Shown: positions 11,401 through 23,243, counted from the first letter of the stretch. The stretch is 64,000 bases of DNA from Liriodendron chinense (GCA_003013855.2 PVNU02001123.1:61389-125388); one strand, 5' to 3'. A program made the numbers and translations. Notes: generated from the letters alone by a model not told the origin.

Positions 11401-13022
11401 CTCAGCGACGCACGACAGAAGTGGTCGACCTCTGAACTTGAATTATATGCAGTGGTTCAAGCACTGCGCCATTGGCGCCATTATCTTATTCAAAGGGAAT
11501 TTATACTGTACACTGATCATCAGGCTTTAAAATTTATCAATACTCAGACTAACGTGAATCGTATGCATGCTAGATGGATTTCGTTTTTACAGGAATTCAC
11601 GTTCGTTCTGAAACACAAATCAGGGCAGCAGAACAAGGTGGCAGATGCACTAAGCCGACGTGCATCCCTTCTTATTACAGTGAGCAGTGAGGTGATCGGG
11701 TTCGACTGCCTCAAGGAACTTTATGCCGAGGACGAGGATTTTGCAAATGCATGGAAAAAGTGCCAAGAAGGGCACCCGAGTGACCTTCTAATTCAAGATG
11801 GCTTCCTCTTCAAAGGAAATCGACTTTGCATCCCGCAGAGTTCATTACGGGACAAAATTATTATCGAGCTGCACGGCGGTGGCCTCGGCGGTCATCTAGG
11901 ACGAGATAAGACTCGAGCGATGGTGGAAGAGCGGTATTACTGGCCGCAACTTGCTCGTGATGTGGGCAGGGCGGTACAGCGATGTCATATTTGTCAAACC
12001 GCTAAGGGACAATCTCAAAATACAGGTCTTTACACGCCATTACCCGTGCCAGATGCCCCTTGGGAGGATTTATCTATGGATTTTATATTAGGGCTCCCAC
12101 GAACACAACGCGGCATGGACTCAGTGTTCGTGGTGGTAGACCGATTCTCCAAGATGGCACACTTCATTCCGTGCAAGAAGTCCTTTGATGCGATATACGT
12201 TGCGAACCTTTTCTTCAGAGAGGTTGTGCGACTACATGGGATTCCTAAGACGATCACTTCAGACCGGGACACAAAGCTCGTTAGCCACTTTTGGCGAGCC
12301 TTGTGGAATCGGTTCGGTACACGACTTCACTTCAGCAGTGCTTATCATCCACAAACAGATGGACAGACTGAGGTCGTCAACCGCACATTGGGCAATCTCA
12401 TCCGTTGCCTTTCAGGTGACAAACCGAAGCAGTGGGACATGGCCCTGGCTCAAGCAGAGTTTGCGTTCAACAACATGGTAAACCGATCGACAGGAAAGTC
12501 TCCATTCCAGATTGTTTATGGGTGCGTTCCTCGTCACACACTCGATTTGGTTCCGCTGCCTAAGCTTCCGGGCATGAGCGTTACAGCTGAACATATGGCG
12601 ACCGAATCATGGACATACATGCAGACGTGCGCAACAAATTACAGGCTTCGAACGAGAAATACAAAGAAGCGGCCGACAAGCATCGGCGCGCCAAAGTGTT
12701 CGAAATAGGAGATCAGGTGATGGTCCACCTACGTAAAGAGCAATTTCCTACCGGGACCTACAACAAGTTGAAACACAAGAAGATTGGACCGATACCGATC
12801 ATTCGCAAGATCAATGACAATGCCTACGTTGTTGATCTTCCAGATGACATGGAGATTTCAAGGACTTTCAACGTGGCAGATCTGTACGAATATCATGAAC
12901 CAAAGCTGGACGAGAACTCGGGGTCGAGTTCTTTCGAAGTGGAGGAGACTGATGTAGGACGGGTCGCTGACTATTTCATGGCCCAGATGGAGCAAAAGAA
13001 GACCGGACGGGGCCGAAAGTGA
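8461..13022 (+). pseudogene. gag-pol polyprotein of the CRM-like element (one stop, one frameshift)
   Basis: Start chosen at ATG 8,461, just after the PBS. Domain order: gag capsid (around residues 125-300, with WWENL and QQYQNCRQGNRTVAEYLEEF); CCHC knuckle CLRCGQPGHWSNACP near residue 365; aspartic protease DSGSSENIV near 463; reverse transcriptase with YFDD near 808; RNase H from about 953; integrase with the HHCC zinc module near 1,136 and catalytic D, D, E near 1,206-1,302 (MDFILGLP, SDRDTK, TDGQTEVVN). A TGA at 11,056-11,058 interrupts between RT and RNase H. Near 12,600 the frame shifts by one, so the integrase C-terminus (12,609-13,022) is read in another frame. The tail has no obvious chromodomain and its last 24 codons lie in the 3' LTR. 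Confidence 0.85.
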
Positions 13023-13638
13023 TCCGGACCGTCAGGACCGTGAATCGGTCGTATCTCACAATCCGGAATGAGTTACGGGACGTATAATATATCAATTTGG
13101 GGTAGCTCGAGCTACTTTAGCCAACCAACCCCGCTACGCCGGGTTGCCCAATCCGGAATCGCGAGAATCGACCGTATCGACGGTCATTAGGCTAGTTTAT
13201 TTTCAGTTTTACTATTTATAGTAAGTTTTAATTCGATCATAACTTTGCATCCGTATGGTTTTAGAGTTAGTGCCCAACATGAAAAGGGCTTAGAATATTT
13301 CGTAGAACAGCGTGGTTGAGGCCGTTTGAAAACTTTCTATTTTTGGCCGAAAACCAAGAGTTCTAGTAGGATTGAGCGACATCTATAAATAGTAAGTTTA
13401 CTATTTATAGTAAGTTGCGTTTTCTAGGAGTGTTAGTTGGAGTTGGATTTTGATACTTTACCTAGGGTTTAGTTTCCTATTTATATGCATTGTAATTCCG
13501 TTTTATTCATTCAATTATCAATAAATTAATTATTCGGAATTTATTTCCTTTTATTTTTTCTTTTATTTTCTTCTCATGGATTCGAGAAACACTCGGTTAG
13601 GGAGACGGTGATCGACCTACCACGTCCTCCCTGCGTCA
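12950..13638 (+). mobile_element. 3' LTR of the CRM-like element
   Basis: 689 bp, differing from the 5' LTR at six positions by eye. It contains the polyprotein stop codon (13,020-13,022), so element coding and LTR overlap. Confidence 0.9.
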
Positions 13639-13997
13639 GAAACTCTTCAAAGAAATTAAATGGAAACTGAAAATACAGTGGGAGCATTTGTAGACCTACT
13701 TCAATGAAAAGCTTCTCTAGACAAGGACATGGACAGTTTTTGAATACCAACACAACAAGCGCACAGACACATGTATGAAAATGAATGACAATATACATTT
13801 GTGGCCCATCCGATGAGTTGATTGGTCTGATTTTTGCACTAGGTCAATCTATAAGTAAAGCACATCTCATTTATGGCTAGGATGTCAGCTGAAACTCTTC
13901 AAAGAAATTAAATGGAAACTGAAAATACAGTGGGAGCATTTGTAGACCTACTTCAATGAAAAGCTTCTCTAGACAAGGACACGGACAGTTTTTGAAG
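13639..13997 (-). repeat. Tandem duplication of F-box exon 2 end plus intron, about 250 bp
   Basis: 13,644-13,740 repeats 13,893-13,996 (the exon 2 end, encoding NCPCPCLEKLFIEVGLQM on the minus strand), and 13,750-13,895 repeats 7,590-7,738. The order shows a tandem duplication inside the F-box gene that existed before the retrotransposon entered at GAAAC in one copy. Confidence 0.7.
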
Positions 13998-15318
13998 AAG
14001 CCATAGATGCTGGGCAGAGAGCCACCCCCATACCAATCCATCAATAGCTGCAATTCTTGCAAATTGTGGAATGTAATAGGCAAATATTCAGGCGTGAATT
14101 CCTCTGCCATATCTACACTGTGCCAATCAAAAGAAAGACTTTAGTAACATAAAAGGCATATTACTAAAGAGTTGTGCCATGCCTAATACGCACCTCTGCG
14201 CACCATACATCAGGTGGGCCCTACTGTGTAGATGAACTGGCTAAAAATTTCAGTAGCCATTCATTAACCTTTTTTCTTTCCTTCTTTTTTCCATCTGCGT
14301 ACATTTGAAGCCGAACTGATGGTTGAATGGACTGATTTTCAGCCATGCCATCTGCAAGGTGGGGCCCGACTGATACAGATCAATATCCTATGAATGCTTC
14401 CAGAGGCTTCTGTGGCAGATATGAAAACTGTAAAGAATTTCATAGAAGAGTAGAAATGAACATATACCTCAAGTGAGCCATTACACAATGTCAGAATCTT
14501 AACATGTTCAAGATGGCTCAGAACTGTAATCCAAACATGGTCAGGTTCGTAACCATTACCAGTAAGAAGGACATCCACCAAGCTCGAAATATTCTCAAAT
14601 GACATACGAATAAAATTCCCATAAAAATAGAATGACTGGAGGTTCGAAGCAAAAATCTCAATCTCATAGGCACCCCAACAATCGACCACTGTCAAGCTCT
14701 TAAGTGGCAGATCCGGAGCAGAAACCTTGACATGAGTCAGAGCACAACACTCCCTTAAACTCAATTCCTCCAGAAGTGGGCAACTTGAAAGCATACTTTC
14801 AAGCAGGGCATCTGTAACTCTAACGAGGTTTAAGTGGAGAGTTTTGAGGTAGGTATAACCTTTGAAATTCAAAGGCAGGCAGAAATTGCAGCAAGTCAAA
14901 TTTAAATGGGTTATAGAATCACAACAAAAGAGGGTGTTAGGCAAGTTACAAAGCCTACTTCCCTCGACAGGTTTGAATGTCTCATCATATATAGTTTGAC
15001 AGAAGTCGATATCAAGTTCCTTAACTCTTCTTGCTACTGCGAATTCGAGCCATTTCTCGGCACCTGACAAATCTCCTTGCCTTTGTGGAGTTGTAGACAT
15101 CGGTTGACAGTAGCCATGAATTCTTTTCGGTTATGGCCAGTGGCGAATTCGGCACCAAAGTCCAGAGCAGTGGCATCAGCGCAGATGTGTTTCCACATGT
15201 TTCTCCACCTCGTTGACAGAATGCTTGTTCTTACAATGAATTTAATTGGCATCAAGGAAAAGACGTAATGAAGGACAGCATCAGGTAGTTCGCTGATTCT
15301 GTCATTTCCTTTCTCCAT

Positions 15319-15531
15319 GGCTCTTTTTATCTGAAACGTCCACCTAGATTAGGGATAAGCTGTTGTTTCTTCATTAGACTTAAAATTGGGTCACTGAACT
15401 GCTGGTTGGACTGGGTTTTGAAAATACATTATGATGGGCCTACCTCAACTACATCATCTTTTACTTTGTTGAATTTACCCATAACTCTTTACATGGAGGC
15501 GGTCACCTCTCTTTACCATCATGTTAAGACT
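15319..15531. promoter_or_regulatory. Upstream flank of the broken F-box gene
   Basis: 213 bp between the F-box ATG and the next MITE. No TATA box or other element can be assigned with confidence. Confidence 0.2.
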
Positions 15532-15944
15532 GTGGGCCCACTATGATGTGTGTGTTTTATCGACACCGTTCGTACATTTTTCCAACTCATTTTAGGGCAT
15601 GATCCCAAAATTGAAGCATTTACAAAGCTTAAGTGGACCATACCATAGAAAACAACGGTGATAATGACGTCCATCATTGAAACCATCTTAGGATGCACAG
15701 TGATGTTTATTTGTCTTCCAAACTATTGATGAGGTCACATGGACATGGATGAATGGAAAACACAAATATCAGCTGGATCCTAAACTTTTGTTGCCCCAAG
15801 AAGTTTTCAACGGTAGCATTCGATTTCTATTGTTTTCTATGATGAGGTCCACTTGAGCTTTGGAAATGCTTCAATTTTGGGCTGATGCCCCAAAATGAAC
15901 CGGAAATTTGAATGGTGGATAAAACACATATTACAGTGGCCCCA
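15532..15944 (-). repeat. Fold-back MITE family, complete copy in reverse orientation
   Basis: Arms GTGGGCCCACTATGATGTG and ACACATATTACAGTGGCCCC bracket a centre in reverse order (GAAACCATCTTAGGATGCAC, then GGTCACATGGACATGGATGA, then AAGAAGTTTTCAACGGT). It lies just upstream of the broken F-box gene. Confidence 0.7.
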
Positions 15945-16186
15945 TAGAATCTTCGTTCATTTAGGTACATGTAAACATCTTTTACATTAAAACAAACACA
16001 TGATGGGTTATTTAGATGGAGTGGGCCCCACCATCATGTACTTTTAAAATCCACTCCAACTAGTAGGTTAGTGACCCACTTTAAATCTGCGGATGAAAAA
16101 TCAACCCCATTCGTGATTCAGGTGGACGGTCCAAAATTAAATGGAAATAGTGCATATACAACACTCACCTTCCAAAATGTTTATGT

Positions 16187-16291
16187 TAATTAATATGGCC
16201 CACTTGAATCACGAATAAGGCTAATTAATATGGGTCACTTGAATCACAAATAGGGCTAATTAATATGGCTCACTTGAATCACAAATAGGGC
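16187..16291. repeat. Minisatellite, three 35-bp units
   Basis: Units at 16,187, 16,222 and 16,257 each start TAATTAATATGG and contain CACTTGAATCAC. They differ by a few substitutions. The surrounding 15,945-16,457 shows no gene. Confidence 0.85.
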
Positions 16292-16457
16292 TATATGTGG
16301 GCCATGGGCCTAACATGGGATGAGGCAATTGGTTGTTAGGGTGAATTTCACATAAACATCACGGTAGACCCCACCTGAACCGGCCACGCCTTGGGACTGG
16401 AAGCAGATTGCATGGTGTGCTACACACACTGGTGGTTTGTCGAGGTCACCAAGTTTT

Positions 16458-16880
16458 GTGGCCCCCACCATAATGCATGTGTTATATCCACACCATCAAT
16501 CCATTTTGCAATATCATTTTAGGGGGATGGGCCAAAAAGCGAGTCCTATCCAAAGCTCAGGTGGACTGCATCACAGAAACCAGTGAGAACGGTGACGTCC
16601 ATCATTGAAACCTTCCTATGGCCCACCATGATGTGTATTCACTATCTAACCTGTTCATAAGGTCACACAGACCCCGGATGAGGGGCAAAAACAAACATCT
16701 TGATCCAAAACTTCTTTGCCCCTGAGAAGTTTTCAATGGTAGGTGTTCAATACCTACGACTTTACTTTCTGTGGTGTGGTCCACTTGAGCTCTGGATCTG
16801 CCTTATTTTTTGGCCCATGGCCTAAAACGATCTAGCAAAATGGACGTTGGGGATATAATACATACACATGCTGGGCCCAC
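16458..16880 (-). repeat. Fold-back MITE family, complete copy in reverse orientation
   Basis: Begins GTGGCCCCCACCATAATG and ends ATACACATGCTGGGCCCA, with centre GAAACCTTCCTATGGCCC, then GGTCACACAGACCCCGGATG, then TGAGAAGTTTTCAATGG. It is one of the best-preserved copies. Confidence 0.7.
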
Positions 16881-16946
16881 AGTACTTGGTGACGTCAACC
16901 CACTACCAAGGTCGGTGCTCCACGCAACCAGCTTCTTACCATTTGG

Positions 16947-16947
<1 letters not shown>

Positions 16948-17034
<87 letters not shown>
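16948..17034. repeat. (TA)n microsatellite, about 43 units
   Basis: 87 bp of uninterrupted TA. Reading frames through it (IYIYIY...) are artefacts. Confidence 0.98.
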
Positions 17035-17038
<4 letters not shown>

Positions 17039-19250
17039 TACATGATCACTAGTACCTAGAATAAGACAAACTCAATTTTAAGTGGCACCAAAACATGCCC
17101 TTAGATAATAAAATTTCTAGAATGAATATCGAAGGCACACCACATCGAAGAATCAGAGACGGATATGAAATGGTGTACGTACCGTTGGTGTTAACTCTTG
17201 AAAACTACATACATATAGACCGTCCTAAATACATAAATACATACATATGTATATATATGTATTATGCATACAAGTTTTCAACTGGAGTTACTATAGTGAA
17301 TTTGCCATTCTCCAAAGAGACAACATCTTCAATGAGTTTGGCATTTGCTCCCTTGTTTTGGGCCAAAAATGATTACAGATGGACGCTGCCGTTAGCGTAG
17401 TTGCCATCTCCACTATCAATTCCCCTGAGAACTTTGGATGAGATTGGATATTTTGCATTTGTCTTGGAGTTTGTGTATCTAAGGTGGTGGAATTGCAGTA
17501 TTAAAGTAGGAAAGGGAATTGAAAGGGATGTGTCTAGGAAGGAGTTGGAGAATGGGTGGTGGGGATTAAAAGATGGAAGTTGAGGTGAAGACTGGTGGGT
17601 TTCTTTTGGACAATGGGAGTTTTGCTACTCCCACACGCCTGTGCAGGATCCAACTTGTCCATTAAGTGGGCCACACTCCATAGTATAGCCCAAAATTCAG
17701 GCCAGTATATTCATTAGGTGAGCCACTGTGTAGGAAACTAATAGTGGCTAAAGCAAGTTTTTTTTTTTTTTTTTTTGCCATCCATTTGTTTTGTACTATG
17801 GTCCACCTGATAAATCAATATGCCTGAATTTTTGGACAAATCAAGTTAGCACTGTGGCCCCGTGGATGAGCCACTTAAATGACCCAGTGGATGGGCCACT
17901 TAGATCTGAACCTGTGTGACATTGGCTTGTGCTCTGGCTTGTAGATGGCATAATGCTGGCAAAAGGCTGTTTGATAGGTCCAGCCCCAGCAGTTTGACAC
18001 TGCGTTTGGATGCCTATAAGTTTTTAAAGTTGCTAGTATAGATGGGTGAAAGAAATTTGCAGGTAATCCTACTTGGATGTAAACTTTAACTTACAAGTAA
18101 ATTAGTTTGTGTTTGGATAACCTGTGAGTTACAGGTGATAGGTTGGACGTTCACACCAACTAGAGCTTGGAATGAGCTTGGATTATAGAATCGTTTAAAA
18201 ATCAGGTTATCACATGAGAAAGCTTAGATAAAAGTATGTTATTTATAGGATAACAACAGCCTGATGGCCACTACAAACAGACCCAAACCAAAAAAGCAAA
18301 AGAAAAGGGCCAAAGCACATGGAACAACCCGCACAAAACTATAAAAGACCTGCAGAAAAAAAACAAAAAAAAAAAAACAAAAAACACAAAACCAGACTGG
18401 CATACGCAATCCCCCAGTCTGGCGCTAGCAGCTCTTAACAGACCCCAGAATCTGCCTGAAAAATCACCTACAAATGACTCAGCTGCCAGCTCACAGCAAT
18501 GAACCTCCTGCCAAACAATTTAGCAGCTCCCAAAGAGCAGGGCTCAGGAATCGATCACCAAGCCACAACAATCACCCACACAACCTGTTGGGCCAACACT
18601 ACCAGCTGCTGGGGCCACCAGAAAACCCCTTGGACACGCTCCAGCTCCATCAGACGCACAGATAGAGCAGATTTCCTCGCTTGAAATCTTTCATAGATTA
18701 CATAGCTTTGGCCACCAGCTGCAAACCACCTTGGACTGAAGCACCATCACTGAAGAATGATTCTTCAGTCAGGAGAGGAAGAGACTGATAGCAGAACTTG
18801 AATATTTGACTGCAGATATAAAAATCTGCACCACCCTCAAATGAAAAACAGAAGCTCCTTAGCATCCACCCAGACATAACTGAATATGATTATGCTGGAG
18901 CTGCTGCAGGGGAGCTTGGGAGCAGAATTCTTCTGGAATTGAAGAGGGTCCTACTGGAATTGAGACTGGTGAATCTACTACAACTGAGCCAGAGACTACT
19001 GTTCACTAGCTTCTTGCAAACAGAGCTTACAAACAGTAAAAAGTACAAGATCCAGAGTTTAGAAACAAAGGAATTACAGATTCCAAAATACATGAGAGAA
19101 CCTTTAATACTCTGGTGGAGCCTGATGGTTGATACGCAGGCACTAATAAATAATGAGAAGTGTTCACATAAAACTAATTGTAAGTCCAATTGGCGTGTGG
19201 AGCTCACCATGGTGTTTATAGGACATCTCATCTGTCCAACAAGGTCCTCC
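17035..19250. other. Intergenic region without a supported gene
   Basis: A-rich low complexity occurs at 18,355-18,390 and T-rich at 17,758-17,777. A short minus-strand frame starting at 17,407 (MATTLTAASICNHFWPK...) looks somewhat like a plastid-targeted N-terminus but ends after about 38 codons; I cannot tie it to a gene. 19,018-19,095 matches 6,543-6,620 and marks the duplicated 3' flank of the F-box genes. Confidence 0.4.
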
Positions 19251-19407
19251 CACTATGAAAATGGGACACCCCAAAAATCAGGTGGATCCAACTATCAGGT
19301 GGGGTACCCCATTGCAAGTAATGAACAGCCCCTGAAAAAACTCCACCTTGGGGTGAAATCTAATGAATGAATTGACCTGATTTTTGGGGCATCCCATTTT
19401 CATAGTG
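19251..19407. repeat. Short inverted-repeat element (second MITE-like family)
   Basis: CACTATGAAAATGGGACACC on the left pairs with the complement of GGCATCCCATTTTCATAGTG on the right, and the next blocks (AAAAATCAGGT and ACCTGATTTTT) also pair. A related copy lies at 23,134-23,230. Non-coding. Confidence 0.6.
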
Positions 19408-19487
19408 AGACAACCTTATTGGATGGGAGAGAAAGCAGATTTTTTGCGACCCTAATCGCATGAAGGTTTTGTGGTTAGAAGCTGTGC

Positions 19488-19752
19488 AGGCCCACTGAGA
19501 TGTTTGTGAGAAATCCACCCAGTCTATCCATTTTGCCAGCTCATGTTAGGACATAAGCCAAAAAATGAAACAGATCCAAAACTCAAGTGGGCCACACCAC
19601 AAGGAAAAAGTGGGGAGGGAAATGCTTACCGCTAAAACCTTCTCAGGGTTCACCGTGATGTTTATATGCCATCCAAACCATTTATAAAGTCATTTCCACC
19701 AGTATGAACTTAAAACACAAAAAATATTAGCCTCATCCAAAACCTCCATTAC
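19488..19752 (-). repeat. Fold-back MITE family, partial copy
   Basis: Shares the AGGCCCACTGAGATGTTTG arm and AGTGGGCCACACCAC with the family; the second arm is missing. It lies immediately downstream of the intact F-box gene. Confidence 0.55.
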
Positions 19753-19763
19753 CAAACACCAAC

Positions 19764-22103
19764 TTACAAACCATACTTGGAGAAAATATGCTCCTTGGCA
19801 ACAAAGCTACCCTTACAGTAAACTTCAGTATGCATTGGGGCTAAAGCTCCATCATTGTCCCAATATTCACATATCAATATCTGAGCATCTGATGATGATG
19901 CCTTTGCCAAGATCAATAGCTGCTCGTGAAGAAGACCCAATGGTGCGTCAACGGATTTAGACTCTGATGCAGAATCCTTCTTCATCTTGCAGTCAACTTT
20001 CTGAGGAGCTACCAAAACCAAAGACTCTAGTACAATCGCCTTCTCTAGGAAAAAATTCACCAACTGCATTTCATCCTTGAGCCCTCTAAAACCATTTATT
20101 TTTATCATCTTCAGGTGATCAAATGCAATCTCCGGAATATCCTCTGCCGGCAGTCCCTCGCACTGGTAGTCTCTTTGAGAGGGGTCCTCGATGGCAGATG
20201 GAAGCTTCAAATTCGCATTGAAAACAAAGAGAGCATAAATAAGCAGCTCTGAGAGAAGATAATATTCAAAATGAGATTTGCAAAATGAAAAGCACATCCT
20301 GGCCATGCATCAGATGGGATTTTGATGAAATTGAAGCCCTAAAGAGGTGGTCGGTGTTGCAGGACTGCAAATCACTAATTGTGAACTAGGTTTTTCTGTA
20401 ACCCTTGCCATGTTGTTTTTGTGTGGTATCTGCCATTATTTTGCCCTTGAAGACAACTAAGAAATTAGATTAAACAATTTACATTTGTGGCCCACCCGAT
20501 CAATTGATTGGCCTCATTTTTGCACCAGGTCAATCTATAAAGCCCATCTCATTTATGGCTAGGATGTCAGCTGAAACTCTTCAAAGAAATTAAATGGGAA
20601 ATGAAATTACAATGGGAGGCATATGTAGACCTACTTCAATGAAAAGCTTCTCTAGACAAGGGCATGGACAGTTTCTGAAGAAGCTATAAGTGCAGGCAAG
20701 ATAGCTACCACCATACCAATCCATCAATAGCTGCAATTCTTGCAAATTATGGAATGTAATAGGCAAATCTTCAGGTCTATATTCCTCTGCTAAACCTACA
20801 TACTGTGCAGATCAAAAGAAAGATTTAAGTAACATAAAAGTCACATTATTATTGTGCCATGCCTAACACACACCTCTGGGCACCATACATCAGGCAGGTC
20901 CCACTGTGTAGATGACCTGGACAAAAATTTCAGGCCATTCCACACATTAGCATTGTTCTCGTCTTTCTTTTTTTCCTCTTATTTTTTATTTTTGGAACTG
21001 TGCAATTTTTCATATATTTGAAGCCCAACTGACGGTTCAACAGACTGATTTCTACAATGTGGGGCCCACCTGGTGTGGATCAATATCCTACGAACGCTAG
21101 TAAAGGTTTCTGTGGCACAAATCAAAACTGTTAAGAATTTCATAGAAGAGTAGGAATGGACATATACCTCAAGTGAGCCATTGCACAAAGTCAGAATCTT
21201 AACATGTTCGAGATGGTGCAAAACAGTCATCCAATCATGCTCAAGTTGGTAACCCTCTCTACTTATACCATTAACAAGGACATCCACCACACTCGAAATG
21301 TTCTCAAAATACATATGAATAAAATTACCATAGAAACGGAATGACCGGAGGTTTGGAGCAAAAATCTCAATCTCATCAGCATCCAAACAATCAACCACTA
21401 TCAAGCTCTTAAGTGGCAAATCCGGAGCGGAAACCTTGACATGAGTCAGATCATGACAATCCCTTAAACTCAATTCCTCAAGAAGCGGGCAATTTGAAAG
21501 CATGCTTTCAAACAGGGCATCTGTAACTGTAACATTGCTTAGGTGGAGTGTTTTGAGGTAGGGGCAACCTTTGAAATTCAATGGTGGGAAGAAATAGCAG
21601 TGACACAAATTCAAATGGGTTATAGAATCACAACGAAAGATGGAGTTAAGCAATTTACAAAGCACAGGTTCAAATGCTGGAAAATCTAGAGTTTGACAGA
21701 AGTCGATATGAATCTCTTTAACTCCTTTTGCTACTGCGCATTCCACCCATTTCTCAGCATCTGACAGATTGCAATGAATGAACGAGAGCCGAAACATCTG
21801 GATCTTCTTGCCTTTGTGGAGTTGTAGATATCGGTTAACAGTAGTCACGAATTCTTCTGGGGTTTGGCCAGTCGCGAATTCGGCACCAAAATCCAGAGCA
21901 GTGGCATAAGCCCAGATGTGTTTCCATAAGTTTCTCCATCTCCTTGACAGAATGCTTGTTCTTACGATGAATTTCATCGGCATCAGGGAAAGGATGTAAT
22001 GCAGGACAGCATCGGGTAGTTGGCTGATTCTGTCATTGGTTTTCTTCATGGCTTTCTTGCTCTGAAACCGATGCATACTCACTGCACGGGAAGGATTCTC
22101 CAT
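19764..22103 (-). CDS. F-box/FBD/LRR protein, three exons, 514 aa, intact
   Basis: Predicted SCF E3-ligase substrate adaptor; the substrate is unknown. Exon 1 is 22,103-21,168 (312 codons), exon 2 is 20,802-20,635 (56), exon 3 is 20,204-19,764 (146 plus stop). Introns start GTATATG and GTAGGTC on the minus strand and end CACAG and TTGAAG, and all junctions are in phase 0. An F-box lies at about residues 22-65 (NDRISQLPDAVLHYILSLMP, then RRWRNLWKH). Leucine-rich repeats follow (about 120-300; CPLLEELSLRDC, APDLPLKSL). The C-terminal FBD region has FDHLKMIKINGFRGLKDEM and LVNFFLEKAIVLESLVL. An ATG at about 22,049 (before KKTNDRISQLPD) is an alternative start and corresponds to the start in the broken paralogue. 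Splice sites are inferred from sequence and from exon correspondence with the paralogue. Confidence 0.85.
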
Positions 22104-22508
22104 TTAGTTAATCTAACTTTCGCCCTAATCAGACGGCGTGGATTGAACTAGTTCGGTCCGATTGGAGGTGGGGGTTTGAGGATCCAATGCTGCGAAAATC
22201 CGCTCAATCAGATTGATTTGTAAAGGAAGAAACTGTCGAAATTGAATGCTAATCAAAACCTGATTCAATCAGACTGTGGAGATCAACAGCCCTGATGCAA
22301 CCCTTAGTTCATAGCCATGGGGTCGTAGGGTCGAAAAGGTAGAGAGGAGGAGAGCCCTAAATCGTTGGGTAGCGTTACTGATGAAAAAGACACGAGAGAA
22401 CTTTAATACTCTGATGGAGCATGATGGTTAATATTCTGGCACTATTTAATAGGGACGCGGATTGACTGCGAAAGCCTTTCCCAGGCATCTCCTGCGCTCG
22501 GAATCTAG
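22104..22508 (-). promoter_or_regulatory. Upstream region of the intact F-box gene
   Basis: 405 bp between the start codon and a fold-back MITE. No TATA box or motif stands out; this is a positional assignment only. Confidence 0.25.
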
Positions 22509-22899
22509 GTGGGGCCACCGTGATGTTTTTTAGAAATCTACACCGTCCAATCATTTTTTGAGATCATTTTACACGTTTCCACCAAAAATGAACGGGATCC
22601 AAGATTCAAGTGGGCCGAAAACGTGACGATTGAACTTCCACAGTTGAAATATTCATGGAGCCACAGAAGTTTCGAATCAGCATAATATTTGTGTTTTCAG
22701 TTCATGTAAGTAGGAATGACATTATGAACGGTATGGATGGGATATAGACATCACTGTGGACCCATAGAGGTTACAACGGTAGGAATTTTCCTACCTCCCT
22801 TTTGCTTTATTGCGGCTTATTTGAGTCTTGCATTGCGTAAAATGATCTCACAAAACGTCTGGACTGCGTAGATTGCTCAAAAACATACAGTGGGCCCAT
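22509..22899 (+). repeat. Fold-back MITE family, complete forward copy
   Basis: Arms GTGGGGCCACCGTGATG and AAAACATACAGTGGGCCC, with centre GGAGCCACAGAAGTTTCGAA, then GGAATGACATTATGAACGG. It sits in the 5' flank of the intact F-box gene. Confidence 0.6.
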
Positions 22900-23133
22900 C
22901 TAGATTCCGATCATAAGATATGCTTGCCAAAGGCGTGTCACCACATCATTAGTGGAGAACAGTGGGTCTTGCACTGATGTGACAGGACTGTCAGCGCACC
23001 ATCTTCTCAGTGGTGGCCCAACCGGCTCTCCACCAGTGAGGAGGTGCCACACACCCCGTCCGTCTCCTCAATGTCCTGATAGGGGCAGCAGCACAGCGTC
23101 TATATGAATTCTGGCCCATACAACAAAGTCGTC

Positions 23134-23230
23134 ACACCGTGAAAATGGGACATCCCCCAGACAACGCATTGATGAGGGTTACATCTAATGGCTCAGTGGA
23201 CTGATTTTTGGGCATTCCATTTTCATGGTG
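23134..23230. repeat. Short inverted-repeat element, second copy
   Basis: CACCGTGAAAATGGGACATC and GGGCATTCCATTTTCATGGTG form the two arms, related to 19,251-19,407. Confidence 0.5.
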
Positions 23231-23243
23231 GAACAACCATGAA

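Larger units (their letters stand above)
7739..13638 (+). mobile_element. Complete Ty3/gypsy retrotransposon, CRM-like chromovirus, 5,900 bp
   Basis: Both LTRs are 689 bp (7,739-8,427 and 12,950-13,638), start TGATGTAGGAC and end CTGCGTCA. The pentamer GAAAC flanks the element at 7,734-7,738 and 13,639-13,643. I count six substitutions between the LTRs (about 0.9%), so the insertion is young. The internal region has a tRNA-iMet PBS and one gag-pol frame. The RT/IN sequence and the overlap of the reading frame with the 3' LTR resemble centromeric (CRM) chromoviruses; clade assignment is by memory of conserved blocks, not by phylogeny. One stop and one frameshift make this copy defective. Confidence 0.85.
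6786..15318 (-). pseudogene. F-box/FBD/LRR gene, broken paralogue interrupted by a retrotransposon
   Basis: Three exon remnants match, block for block, the intact gene at 19,764-22,103. Exon 1 (15,318-14,468) has the F-box (NDRISELPDAVLHYVFSLMP, then TRWRNMWKH) and leucine-rich repeats. Exon 2 (14,117-13,952) reads EEFTPEYLPITFHNLQELQ. Exon 3 (from 7,216) has the FBD block (DHLKVIKMNGFRGLKDEMQL). Lesions: about 34 bp lost in exon 1 near 15,080, shifting the frame; about 2 bp lost after the exon 2 acceptor; a stop at about 7,055 where the paralogue has Lys; a shifted C-terminus. Intron 2 carries a local tandem duplication and a 5.9-kb Ty3/gypsy element. No intact product is expected. Confidence 0.8.

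Noticed and set aside
12030..12272. Antisense ORFs within gag-pol of the CRM-like element
   Set aside because: Shadow frames of a coding region; no domain and no conservation argument.
16810..17052. ORF with long IYIYIY run
   Set aside because: Translation of the (TA)n microsatellite.
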